From Chionis minor (Eukaryota; Chordata; Aves; Charadriiformes; Chionididae), in contig VZSF01008955.1 of the NCBI GenBank assembly GCA_013398295.1, positions 1,016,631-1,080,630 on the forward strand: a stretch of 64,000 nucleotides of DNA, read 5' to 3'. Of this stretch, positions 35,400-47,800 are shown in pieces. Position 1 is the stretch's first letter, and each line of letters opens with the position of its first letter. Position numbers and translations under genes: made by a program. Below the pieces are notes generated by a model, which saw only the letters and a program-made list of their open reading frames with translations, was not told the DNA's origin and did no database searches.

Positions 35400-35961
35400 A
35401 ACAGACAGCATCCTCGTCAAGTTTATGGATCACACCAGATCAAGGGGGCTGGATGCACTGGAGGGCTGGGCTGCTGTTCTGACAGGCTGGAGGGATGGGC
35501 CAACAGGAACGTTATGAACCTCATCAAGGACAAATGCAAAGGTCCTACACCTGGGAAGGACAGTCTACAAGCTGTGCTCCTATTAATACAGCTCAGGATG
35601 CTTTCTCTGCTGCCACGGCACACCACTGGCTCATGTTCAGCTTTCTCACTGCCAGTACCTTCAGATTCTTCTGCACGGAGCTCCTCCAAGCCTGTGAGTC
35701 CCCAGCTTGTACCATTGCAATAAAACAAGACAGGTTCAGACTGGATGTAAGGAAAGCCATTTTCTCCATAAAGACAGCCAAGAAGTCGGACAGGAGCCCA
35801 GAGAGGCTGTGCAGTCATCATCCTTGAAGGTTTCCAAGATCTGACTGAATAAACCCCTGAGCAACCTGGTCTGATTTCATAGCTGACGCTTCTTTGATCA
35901 AGAGGTTGGATCAGAGAGCTCCTGAACGTCCCTTCCAACCTGCATTATCTTCTGATCCTAT
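35400..35961 (+). mobile_element. CR1 LINE with internally inverted segment
   Basis: Three blocks of one CR1 are present. Block 1 (about 35400-35560) is in plus orientation and holds the CACACCAGAT.. to AAATGCAAAGGTCCT..CACCTGGGA region of the reverse transcriptase C-terminus. Block 2 (about 35562-35720) is the directly following CR1 region but inverted: read on minus it gives WRSSVQKNLKVLAVRKLNMS and CAVAAEKAS. Block 3 (about 35730-35961) returns to plus and is the CR1 3' part, ending CCTTCCAACCTGC...GATCCTATGA. Breakpoints are good to about 10 bp. Several stops show it is inactive. Confidence 0.85.
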
Positions 35962-38900
35962 GAAATTACTTCTGAAAGCTTTCCTCTCCCCTTCCCTCAT
36001 TGGGTTACTTGAAGAGGGTTTAAGGGTGGTGAGAAGAGAGGTATGGGATAGGAAGAAACTAATGTTTTATTTCAGCAAATTACATTAAGATCTTATCATT
36101 AGGAAAAGGGAAGTGGAAGTAGCAGAAGTCATGGGAAGAGAAAGCATTGGGCAAAGTATTTTGAAACAGAGTCTGTAAACAGTTATTCACATGAGCAAGG
36201 ACTGATAGACAGCCCTGATTAATGTACAATTGTAATGGAACTTCATGTTTTACAAGATCAAAATAGTAAAGTGCTCCATTATGGCAATTATCTATGAAAG
36301 GGTAAAAGCACAATAGCTGAAGTTACTAAAATACTTCTGTGTTCATTATCCTCATTATGTTGCAAATGTGTTATAGGGCACTATATGCTAATGCTGTACC
36401 TGACAAACAGAAGATGTTAATGGAAATGATAGAAGGACAAATTATAAGGAAGCCAACCATGTTCAGCCATTACAAATCCAAGTACATGATCAGCTTACAA
36501 ATACTTATTGGTCGGTCTGTGGTCAACTTCCAAACCCCTTTCATCTCATCCAAGTTATGAGGGGATTGAGGTCATGCAGCATCTTTCTCATGACATGACA
36601 GATCAATAATCTAGTCAGAGCCAAGACTGAACTATTTTGATTTTTTACTTAGGGAAACAGACGGCTCTTCATTTGACCTTGAAGTTTATTGGAAGGCAAA
36701 TAAATGATGAAGCACTGCCAAGCATTCTTTGGTGAAAAGCTCTTTGTAATCAAGACTTGTAAACGTAAAGACCCAAATAACTTGGATTGAACTAAACTGC
36801 AGCATTTTAACAAGGAAGCTCAATAATATCACCTATGTACAGGGATGTGGGCCCCTGCTTTCTATCATAAATATGTCTTAAGGTTTTGCATTTAATTATT
36901 TTTCTATATTACATTTTTAATATAACATTTTATTACATTAATTACTTTTGGTTCTGCTCAGGGAAAAGCCTTTAACTCATCAGCTGCCCATGTATTCAGA
37001 CATGTTTTAAGAATTTCACCATTCCCCTATGTAGCTGAGTCAGGATTTCAATATTCACCCATGCGTCTGGGGACAACAGAAGGTACGTATAGATCTTTAC
37101 TAGCATGGAACAAATTCCCTCCATAGTGGTATTAGTTAACAAGCTATAGGGAGGAAGGACTATTCCCCAGCTCTTTCTCAGAGCTCTCTGTCTCTTCCAG
37201 ACAGTTCCTTCCAAAGCTCTAGTCCTTCAACACCTACATTCAGAAGATCGAAGAGTTCTAATTATAACCAGTTCTTCACCACTGACATAGATGATGAGGA
37301 GGAGAAAATGAGATCTCAGTATGTTTCTTCTGTTTTTTATTCACCTGCAGTGAGCACCAGAGAGATAACTGGCTTTTATTGATTGCATATGGCACTACTG
37401 TCTTAGGATACTAGGAAAAAGTTATATGAACGGCTGATTTGTTTAACTGATTTGTTCTAAATTTGGAGCTCATTTCTAGATTAAAGCCTCAGAACACAGA
37501 TCTGCATGTACAAACTCTCTGGAGTTATTACATTTATGTCAAGAATTAAGCCTGTGTAATGCTGTTGCTCAGGAAAAATTACACACTAGCTGGAGAGGAA
37601 TAAAAACACAACAGGATAGAAGTGCATAATAACAGGGAAAAAATGAAGATGCAAAAAGGAATCGGTTGTTTGTGAGGTTAGGGGAATGGGGCTCTATGGC
37701 TAAACCCAGCTGGCCTGGGGGAAGAGAAAAATAGGATAAATAAAAATACATAGGAAAGAAGAATTGCCTATTAAGTTTTAATATGATTTGGGCAAGAAAG
37801 TAGCAATGTTTAATAAGAATCTAATTAAACATGAGTGTATTAACTGGCAGGGGCAAAGATATGTAAGGGAGGAGATCTTAAATAACTAGCACATATATTT
37901 GCTGTTCTCAACAATGCATTTTCTCCAAGGAGAATTTCAAAATATGACACTGTAATTCCAACAGTCCTCCCATTTCCTGGACCAGATTTTCTTCCCTTTT
38001 CTGAATCTCTGCATGCTTTAATAGCTTCAAAAATGTTGCAGAGGGATAGTTAAGTTGTTCAGTAGTTGCAGACAGTACTTAGGAGAGATTTGCAACTGTG
38101 AGAAAGAAAAACAAAAAGTTCTGAATAAAGAAAATAAAAATAGCAACAGAGATGAAAGTATGCTTCAGGCAAGCTGTTCTTTATGATTGCAGCAGGTGCA
38201 GCAAGTAATGTAGCTTTGCTGTGCAATGAGGGTAAGACAGGTCACTGTGCACAGTCCCAAAGGGCCTTGGCATATGATCGTCACCTAAGCAGCACACCCT
38301 GCCTTGCCACAGCTTACAGGGACTGGAAGAAGATAGTCTTGTGACAAACTTGAGGATGATGGGGGGCAGAGAGGCTTATCAAATGCCTTTGAGATTTTTC
38401 TAAAGAAATAATGTCACCAGAGTGACTACTCTTGCCTTTAGACCGATGGAGCTTCCGTGGGCTGGCTGAACTACAGGATGTTTTGGGACAGAAATTTTTT
38501 TCTTTCTTTCCCTTCTCTAGCCTTTAGCTGGCACATTGCTCATTAGCGGGTACTAACACTGGCTTAAGCTCACAAACTTCTCATAATTCACATCCTCTGT
38601 CCAGACTGTCCAAATGTGATTATTGGGCAGCTCATGAGCTATGGAAGTAGAGTTGTTCTGCTGATGCTATGTTACGTTGTGAATTATGGGGTAGCACTGG
38701 CAATGAGCCTCTGCGGTGACCTGAACCCTCAGCCACTGGAGCAATGTGGTGGGACAGACAATCCTGGGCCACAGAAGGATTCAGCTGTCCGTCTAACCCA
38801 CCCTCAACTGGGAGAAGGAGGTAGTGGGGCCTTGTTGATCTACTGTAACCTCCTGGTCTGAGGACCAGTGCTGGATGTCCCTTCTCTTCAGCTGTCATGG

Positions 38901-41900
38901 GCGCTGCTTTTTGCAATACGGAGATTTTGGTATGCTGCTTGTAGGATCTGCGAGATTATATACATTGAATAATGTATATAGTAGATGTTGCATTTGATTA
39001 AAAAACCCTCATATGATATCACCAAATTCAATTTTAATTAAAATTAAATGTTGGATGATTAGGATGCACTTTGTAGGGTAGACTTTTGCGTATTATCCAA
39101 GCAGAAAATGCCAGCATTGGACATGTCACCAGTTAGCTGCAGTTAACTCACGAGATCAGGGCGCTTCACAGAAATCTTTCAGAGTTTATAAATGTATATT
39201 CTAACCATTGCCATAGTGGCACTCTCTCTATGTTCACAGTCATAGGTCCATATAGGCCTAACCTACGGTTTGTGAGCCAATATGATGCCAGTGCAGTTTC
39301 ACATACTCTCAGCATTGGTGTCTGTTGGAGCCAAGGGCTGCAGTGACTTTGACTGCGCTCCCCGTTCTGTGCAGGGCTGCATAAAACGGGGGAATCAGGA
39401 TCAGATATTCAGCTGCTCTTGATGCATCTTCCCTACCTTACATTCATGATCTTAAGAATATAATCCACGTGGTGACCAGGTGGCATGAACTTTAAACCTT
39501 CCAGGTGTCCCTTTAACTAAGGCAAATCACTTATCACCGTTTCCCATGAAAACTGCTCAGAGAAGGCATACAAAGAAACCGTTTTAGTTGAAAGAGGAGA
39601 GGAAGATAGCTATGAATTTTAGCGTTCACTTTTAGGAGTCAAAATATTGTGATAAAAGCATTTAGAATGTAATTTGTGAAGTGAACCCAAGCCGAAGCAC
39701 GTTCTTTGGGAAACAGGAGAAAACATCACTCTAGCGTATCACTCAGGACAGGTTGCTAAATGTTTTTAGTGTGACTGTAACAGATCCTCTGTCATTAGCA
39801 GACACACGTGCAGAGTACAAACACCTCGACCTGGGAGATAATTAACAGGAATAGAAAACAACATGGCCAAAAGCTGGTCCCTCTCTGCTGTATTGTATCA
39901 TCCCTTCTGGGAGGCATGGGATGCAGTAATATCAACAAGTATTAAGCTAGGGCTTAATCTCAAGCCTGAGGCTCTGCCAGCTTCTGCATTGCTCTATAAA
40001 TCATCCTCCCTTCTTAGCAGAGCTTGGTTGGGTATTAAGGATGTGTTTATATCTAAGCTTCAAAGTCAGCACTCGCCGATACAATTAACTAATCTACATC
40101 TCTCAAAGCTGAAGCTAGTTGTTTATTTTTAGGTAGAACTATTTCTCATCTGAAAGCGCTGATTAATCAAAAGTGTTTTGTGGGAAGATGTTTTAGCAAA
40201 AATTGAATAGAGCTGTCTGCTGAGGAGGCATGTGTGAGAACCTGCTAGTTTGACTAACCAAGGGGCAACAGCAAGCTGAGAGCATGCAGCCCTGGAAACA
40301 GGTATGTGCCTCCTGCAAGCTCACCTTCTCTGTTCTCAGTTTTTAAGTGTCTCACTTCAGGGCTGCCAGGAGCCAGCAATGGGGAAATCCTCCGTGTTCA
40401 TCCCTGAGCTGCCCAGCCACCTCAAATATCGGTGCAGCAAGGCTTGGGGGACGTGAGGGAACTTTGTGGAAAGGTAAAAACACAAAGAGATCTGGACTTT
40501 GGAAAACTGTGATTTCAGAATTTCTTTGCTGTCACAACTTGAGTTTTCAGTCTGAAAGAAAAGCAGCTTTTCTACATTCTGTCAGTGAAAAAATACCTGT
40601 CTCAATAATACCTGCAAATGTACGTATACAGCATTAGCTTCCCATTTCCTAAGCTGTCTCCACAGGGCTTCTTACCTGTTTCAAACATGGAAATACCGGT
40701 TCTGAGACACACAGCAGCAGCCACCAAGGGAAAATGCTAACACAGCACATGGTGTGAACTAGCTAAATAGAAATCCCACATTGCAGTTACACCACTTTAT
40801 GAAAGGAGTCTAAGAATGCGTGTATTAGTAGATGCCATTCTCGGGAATTTTTGGGGTACATACACACCCCTGTCCCGCTCTCTCCAGGTCTGGGTTGCTG
40901 CTTTTAAGACTTGCAGTTGCACCTCGCATTTGCCTTTGGACAAAGCACAAACAGAGCATCTGCTCTGTTCCCCTGAACAGTGACTCTAAAGATGTAGGGT
41001 CAGAAGCTGTGAAATAACTACTCTCAATTCCCTGAACAAGCTTGGTATTGAACTGACTTCTTTGTTCTTACCCAGGGAGAGTACTCATCTCTCTAATTTC
41101 CTTGGCAGCCAAACCACAACCTCCTGCTATTCAACATACTCTGAAACTATAAAGAATTGGTTTGAATAGTGTTTTATAGTGAGGAGTTATATAAAAGAAG
41201 AGAGACACTGACAAAGGCAACCTAAGTACTTGTCTACATAATTACACTAGTATAATTATACTGCTAAGATAATACTCGTATAACTCACGCAGGATGAGTG
41301 TCTTTTTTTCTAATCCCTGCAGCTCTATATCTCTCTTAAAGCACCATGGTGATGTAAGTCTCAGCTAACTAAAGCATTGTGTTTGCTAGGGCTTGAAATT
41401 TTCAGTATTTAGGTACTCTGATCAGTAAAGAATGACAATTTGATTGATACAGGATGGATCAGTGCCTCCTCTCAGACTTGTCCTCCTGTCTCTACAAGCA
41501 CTTTCCATAGCGTTCAGCCCAGTCTGCTGTCATGGTGTCATGTCATATATTCAAGATGCTTCAGCACCTGGCTGCAGTTTATCTAAAACACCCTATAAAG
41601 TGCCAGGACAAAGACTGCAGTGGGTAACCTCAGCAGAGGAACAAAAACTATTAGAAGGGGGCTGCTCACCTTCCTGAGGCTGCTGGCCACTGGTTTACTC
41701 TAACCTCATCTTGTTTTCCCAGTCATCACACAGTCCTACTGAAAAGCCTGCCAGGATTATCAGCCCTTCCTTGAAGTATTCTGAGAAACAACACACAAAT
41801 TTTCATTCTTGATTGGCCACAATATGCTGGTTTGTACAGTGGCAAATTGGGAAGGAATGTTAAAAGTACATGTGAAGAATTGTAGTTCCCAGCACACGCT

Positions 41901-42950
41901 CCTGGCTTCTTATAATCTGAAGTTTATGAATGTCTAAATACAGGGTTTGTGTGGTATTTATCCTGTCTTTTAACCAACCTAGAAGCCTGTTTGGAGAAGC
42001 GGAAGAGTATATAGGAGTTCTTCACCTTTGGTATAGATTTTGCTTCTTTAATAGGAGCTGGAATTAATAGGAAAATTTTCATGGTCTATGTCAGGCCATG
42101 GGGTTCTTCTCTCAACCAGGACTGGTCCTTAAAGGTTAATTATATATAGAATTTAATACTGGCACAGCAGGAGCAGGAGCCAGAATGAATCTCTTTAAAG
42201 TTCAAAGCTAAATTTTAGATTTTATAACTTCCCTTTCTATCTTTCTAGTAGTTAAATGATTCATTTTCATATTGCCCAGGATAGTCTTACATCTGTGTAA
42301 GTGTTGTTACCCCTGGGCTTTCACAGCTGAAATATTGTCAGTTGTATTAAAATTTGTGTTTAAATTTGGGCTAATGAAGCCACATGTTTCTGCATTTTCC
42401 TCAATCGTGAAAGATATTTGACTCCCAAATTATAAAACAGTTGGACATATTTTACTATTTTAGTATCACCTGTATTCACTTTTCTATCTTTGAATGCAAA
42501 TAAGTTTTTTAAAGAAAGCAAATGCTGTGAATGTCATGTAACAACACGTGAACTTTGCACTGGATCTAAATCTAATGTGGTGACATTTCCCTAGCTGTGG
42601 GAGAGTCATCTAAAAAGGCTGGCCAGAACTACCTTTTTTTGTTTGTTTGTTTTGAATACATAAAATTGATCTGTTCACAGTCAGTGGACGTCACCCGTTT
42701 TGGGCGTGGACTCACTGGACCATATCCAAAAATAACTGACGTCGTTTCCTCCACCTACTTGTATCTGCCTGCAGGGACAGAAAAGTCTGGTTGCTGAGTA
42801 CAAAAGCCAAGCAGTGTTAACTTAAAACTGGAATTTAAAACAGATGGTGGCCTACGTTGGCACTGACCTTCATCATGCTCTCATTACTCGTCACCCTTAC
42901 GCGGTGGTTGTGACATAACCCAATGTACAGAGTGGGTGCGTTCCTTTGTT
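35962..42950. other. Gene-poor interval, no confident gene
   Basis: AT-rich DNA. Small frames such as 38616-38861 (81 codons) and 40347-40637 (96 codons) have no recognisable domain or splice context. One notable palindrome lies at 39030. No RNA gene, CR1 or other transposon was identified, although older unrecognised repeats are possible. Confidence 0.5.
39030..39045. repeat. 16-bp perfect palindrome with TAATTA core
   Basis: AATTTTAATTAAAATT reads the same on both strands and contains a central homeodomain-type TAATTA. It may be a dimeric homeodomain site or simple AT-rich chance. Confidence 0.6.
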
Positions 42951-42958
42951 TTGTGCTG

Positions 42959-42997
42959 CCCCCCCCCCCCCCCCCCCCCCNCCCCCCCCCCCCCCCC
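42959..42997. other. Assembly gap (1 N) inside a 38-C run
   Basis: Twenty-two C, one N (42981) and sixteen C lie just left of the CpG island at 43.3 kb. As at 11.8 and 18.95 kb, the N sits in pure poly-C. The true sequence and length here are uncertain. Confidence 0.9.
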
Positions 42998-43269
42998 GCC
43001 TGTCACGTTGTCTTTGGATTTATGCTGAAATTTTCGTTTCTCTGGCCGGGGCTGGCACTGTCGGTCAGCACGCAGGAGCTGATGGCGCTCCATGGAGGGG
43101 AAGATGGCACGCACAGTGCCTGCCAGCCTCATCAGTGAGCGCCTGCTATGAACGGAAATTAGAGTTTGTTAATAACACGATTAACATTTTGCCAAAATGG
43201 GAGTTCTGCAAGCACACTGTTTGCTCTCTATCTGTTTATTATTTTTAGCTTAGAGTCTTTCTTTTGTCT

Positions 43270-44250
43270 GATTCGATGTTGAACGCCATGCCGCACAGTT
43301 CAGGTGAGCGGCAGCACCTGAGGTATCTGGGGAGCCTGCAGTCCCGGCCGCCGGGCCTGCAACCCTCCAGCTAGAGGCTGCCCCTGCTTTCAGCATACAA
43401 ACATACAAATTGGACCACAGCGAGGGGGGGAAAAAAGTCATCACAACTATTAAACTGGAGTTAATCTCGCTCTAAGACAACTTTGAGAGCTCCCCGCCTC
43501 TGCACGAAGGCCACGGTTCTGGCGCGGCGCTGCAGGGCGTGTGTCGGGGTAGCGAGGACATCTTGTGGCCAGCCTGGAAAACTGGCCCTCTCCCAGCAGG
43601 CTGGCGGCGCTCGCCTTCCTCCGGGGAGCCGGGCACTCGCCGGGGCCCCGCCTGGCAATTCTGAATTTCCCCCAAAAAATGTGCTCGGCCGCGTTTGACG
43701 GAGAGGAGCTGCCGCCCGCCACCTGGCTGGCTCTGGCGGCCGCTTGGTGGAACAGGAGGGGCCGGCGGGGGAGAGAGCTGGGAATGCCCGGTGCCAGCTG
43801 AGGTCAGGGAGCTGCGGGCGCCCACGGCTCCTGAAAATCGTTGCCAGGGATTTATTCTCCCCTTAAGGTACACCTGGGAGCCGCAGCCATCGGCTGAGAC
43901 AAAGTCTCTCCATGCCGGGGGCGTTTTGTGTCGGCAGGGAAGCAGGGAGTCCTGCAGCTCGCTTCAGGACACAGGGATAAAAACCTGCGCTGCAAATGTC
44001 ACCGAGGCAGGGGAGTGGGACAAAGCCTCTGAAGACGGACACTTTTAGCGCTCATTAATCAGAGTCTGATTAGTGGGATTATGACTGTAAACCCAGCGTG
44101 AGGCCTGCAGCATGGGCCTGCAGGCCTTACCCAGGCCGGCCTTGCAGGGCGCAGAGCCGAATGGGGGGTGCGGGCTGGAAGGGGATCGGGCTGAACGGGC
44201 CGTTCACACACCTGAGGAGTGATGGGGGGCAGGAGGCGGCTGGGGTGCTC
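43270..44250. promoter_or_regulatory. Orphan CpG island
   Basis: About 1 kb is GC- and CpG-rich, densest at 43500-43780 (GGCGCGGCGCTGCAGGGCG, GGCGGCGCTCGCC, GGCCGCGTTTGACGG). It is surrounded by AT-rich, gene-poor DNA about 31 kb from the TMPO promoter. Overlapping open frames on both strands (for example 43472-43873 minus and 43695-44048 plus) reflect composition, and no protein family was recognised. A weaker CTCF-like site (ACATCTTGTGGCC at 43558) lies inside. A CpG island in such a place usually marks a promoter, here perhaps of a lncRNA or an unannotated gene. Confidence 0.7.
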
Positions 44251-44276
44251 TGGTAGCCTAGCCGAGGAGGGCTGTA

Positions 44277-44875
44277 ATCATAGAAGCATAGAATGGTTAG
44301 AGTCGGAAGGGACCTTCAAGATCATCTAGTTCCAACCCGCCTGCCATGGGCAGGGACATCTTCCACTTGACCTGATTGCTTAAAGCCCCATCCAGCCTGG
44401 CCTTTAACACTTCCAGGGATGGGGCCTCCACAGCTTCCCTGGGCAACCTGTTCCATTGTCTCACCACTCTCAGAGTAAAGAATTTCTTCCTAATACCAAA
44501 TCAAAATGTACCTCTTTTAGTTTAAAACCATTACCCCTCTTCCTATCGCTACACTCCCTGATAAAGAGTCTCTCCCCATCTTTCCTGTAGGCCCCCTTTA
44601 GGTACGGGAAGGCTGCTATAATGTCTCTCTGGACTCTTCTCTAGGCTGAATAACCCCGACTCTCTCAGTCTGTCTTCATGGGAGAGGTGCTCCAGCCCTC
44701 TGATCATCTTCATGGCCCTCCTCTGGACTTGTTCCAACAGGTCCATGTCCTTACGTTGGGGACGCCAGAGCTGGATGCAGCACTCTAGGTGAGATCTCAC
44801 AATGGCAGAGTAGAGGGGCAGAATCACCTCCCTCAACCTGCTGGCCAGGCTAATGCAGCGTGCCCAAGGAGGGCC
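44277..44875 (-). mobile_element. CR1 LINE, 5'-truncated, young-looking
   Basis: The sense strand is minus. The 3' end at 44277 carries the ATTCTATGCTTCTATGA-type repeat, followed by the well-conserved CR1 3' UTR (CCAACCCGCCTGCCATGGGC and onward). A short part of the reverse transcriptase C-terminus comes next (minus: [34 protein letters not shown]). It is truncated near 44875 before the LNMS region. It is closer to the usual avian CR1 sequence than the copies at 20.5 and 35.4 kb. It landed right at the edge of the orphan CpG island. Confidence 0.93.
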
Positions 44876-47800
44876 GAGCAGCGAGGCCTCGGCGCTGCCT
44901 GCCTGCAAAGTGGGATGGGAGCTAATGGTGTCGCCAGTCCTCTGCACTCATCCTGCTGTCCTCACGCTGACCTGCGCTGGGCACTTGGAAGCATCAGGAA
45001 CAGGAAGAAAAAAGCAATAATTTACCAGGGATGGGACTGGTAAACTGTGGTAGACTGTGTCTGCCTGGGATGTCCTCAGCAGAAAGAGGTTTGCAGCTGC
45101 TGTTGCTACTCATGGCAGACAGCTGCACATGTGCTTCTCAGACATTGCGCAGGGACCCGTGCATTCACACTATGGGAAATGACCACGATTTCCACTCACA
45201 GCTTTCCTTTTGCACCATGCGCAACAGCGTGACACCAATTCTGTCTACCTGGATACATGGAAATCACAAACACACACAGCAAACCCACAAAATCCTCCAG
45301 GTATATGTGTCCAGAGGGAAAAGGAGAATCTGAGGAAACACAGATGTCAGTCAGTTTTAATCAGGGCTACAGAAGGATGGAGGCAAAGAGCAAAATGGAG
45401 AGGCAGCAGTGAAAAGCATGCTGGACTTTTTTGGGAGCAGGTAGTAGAAAGCCCTGCTCTGTGCTTTGAAAGGTATTAGCTAAACCTGCACTTCACTGTG
45501 TGCTTTCTCCCCATTCTCCATATGCCCTTTTGGGTCAAGGACTGTCTGCACTGTGTTTGTGCAAAGTCTACCGCAATAAGGCTGATTTTTGTCTATTTTA
45601 TATCTGTTTCTAAAAGTAGATTAAGAATGATCAGCTGCCACATTTTGACAGCCTAGTGTAGAAACGTGAGATCAGCCATGTACGTGAAGGACATGCTGAC
45701 TGAACTTGGTAAAGCCTGCTTTTTATGGATCTGACAAAAACAAACACGGAAAAGTGCAGAGCCTTGTGATTTATCTCAATTTAATTTTGTATATGGGATA
45801 AACAGATGCACACTTCACTGTTTTAATCGCTGCAGGCAAATATTTATTTTGATATATCAGCTCACTGTAATAGAGGTAAATCTGTTGGCATGATGCTACA
45901 TTAGGTCACTTGTTGTCCAAAGGTATTTCGTTTAAACTTCTACCCGACAGTCTGGTCTGAAGTTCTTTGTGGCAAATCCCAAGATTGAGCAGACATCCCC
46001 TGTACTGTACACACTTTTTATTTCCGTGAGTACTACCATCTAACTGTTCCCTTGCACTCCCCTGTGCCACTGCCTGTATTAACATGATGTAAATACCTGA
46101 CCATCTAATTTTCGTAGTCTTATACAATACCTAACACAATGAGGTCCCAAGGCTACAGGCATTACCATCGTAGGGAAGAAGTAATTACAGTACCACCAGT
46201 AATACACTCACTGGCCATGAATTTTGCTGACATGATGTACCCTTAGCAGCACGTCCAGCACCTGCTGCATTGTGCAGCTGAGAATTGTGAACAGAAATTG
46301 GAAGCCAGTCTTCTGATGGAGGTTTCTGCTGCCTAAGAGACTACCTTGAAATCTACATCCTTGCAGCTTAAAATAACTTGAACATTTCTTTAGAATTCTG
46401 TACAGATGTAGCTGAGCTACTGAAGGAGTAGGAGCTGTTATTAATCTGTCTGGAAAAATATGCACAATAATACCAATGAAAAGAAAATTTCTGCTTATCC
46501 TACTTCCATCCAGGATTCAGTTTCAGTAAATAGAACTAGCTTAAGGGAGACAAGATTTGTATCTGATACCGGTATGCATACAGGAACATGAGCAATTTTG
46601 TTTTATGACTGCAGTTTATTCTGTTTCCTGTTTCAGTTCCTTTTTTCATTATACCCATTTTCTGTTGCTAGAATTCGTATGACCCTGAAATGCAGCGTTT
46701 TCTTGGTTTGTCTTTGATCTTTGAAGAGTAAATTTTGAGTTGCCTTTTTAAAATTAGAGTCTTTTGGGTTTTTTGCAGGTAGAAAGACTATCCCAGTAAC
46801 AAGCCAGTTGGCCTTATTTCAGGTCTAGTCCTCTGTGTTTATCATTCAGTAGGCTCCCAAGACCCATGTCTGTTTTTCTCCATGATCAGAAAAAATTTAA
46901 ATTCCAGGACTGTTTTTAGTTTCTTCTGGTGTTTGTATTTTAAACCATTTTGTTTCGGCCTGCACAGTTTTTTATTCTTCTAGAGCAGGTTGTATACATT
47001 TCTTTCCTCGGAGTGAGATATCATAAATTTCATTATGAGACAAAATAAGAGTAATCCACAAGTGATCTTTTGCCATGGCAAGAAGGACAAGCCATAGGAG
47101 CTAGAAAAGCAAATGTGAACATAGAACCAAACTGCAAGGAAACAAACATTTTCCAGTTGCGGAGAACAGTAGTTTGTCTGATAGTCTGTCATTGCTGACT
47201 TACTAACATACAGAGCACATCTATCAATATCCACATATTTAACACATATCTAACCACATTTGCAACAGAAAATAGACGTATTTTACACAGTCATGGCCCA
47301 AATGTATCTTTTGATACGTCTGATATCCTGCTAAGTTGAGGAATGGCTTTCTTTGCGTCTTGCATGTTTACACTAAAAGATATGCGTGAAATTTGACAGT
47401 TCTGTCACGAGTAGCATATCACAGATTCTGTGTATTTTGTAATATATATGGCCTGTGAATCAAAACTGGACAGCATTTGGATGTCTGCAGTGTACAATTG
47501 CATGTAGTTCGAGTCTTACGTGCTTTCACAGGAAAAATGGTGTTTCATACTACACTGCTAATCCCTCACAGGTAGGGAAATAACTACACTGATGTAGCTC
47601 ACCTTTAACCTGACTTCTGTTATATCCCTCCTGCAGCTTTTGCCACCCCTTACCGCCAAGCGCGAGAGTCTAAAGCACACAGTGGTATCTGCACCGTGGC
47701 AGAAGTCGCTGTTGCATTGTTTCAGAAGCATCGCCTGGGGCTGCCTGCCTGCCTTGCCCATGCAGTGTGGGAGCTGCTGTAGCCGTAGCCTGAGTGGGCG

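Noticed and set aside
41560..41580. REST/RE1 element
   Set aside because: Only the left half (TTCAGCACC) matches; the right half is absent.
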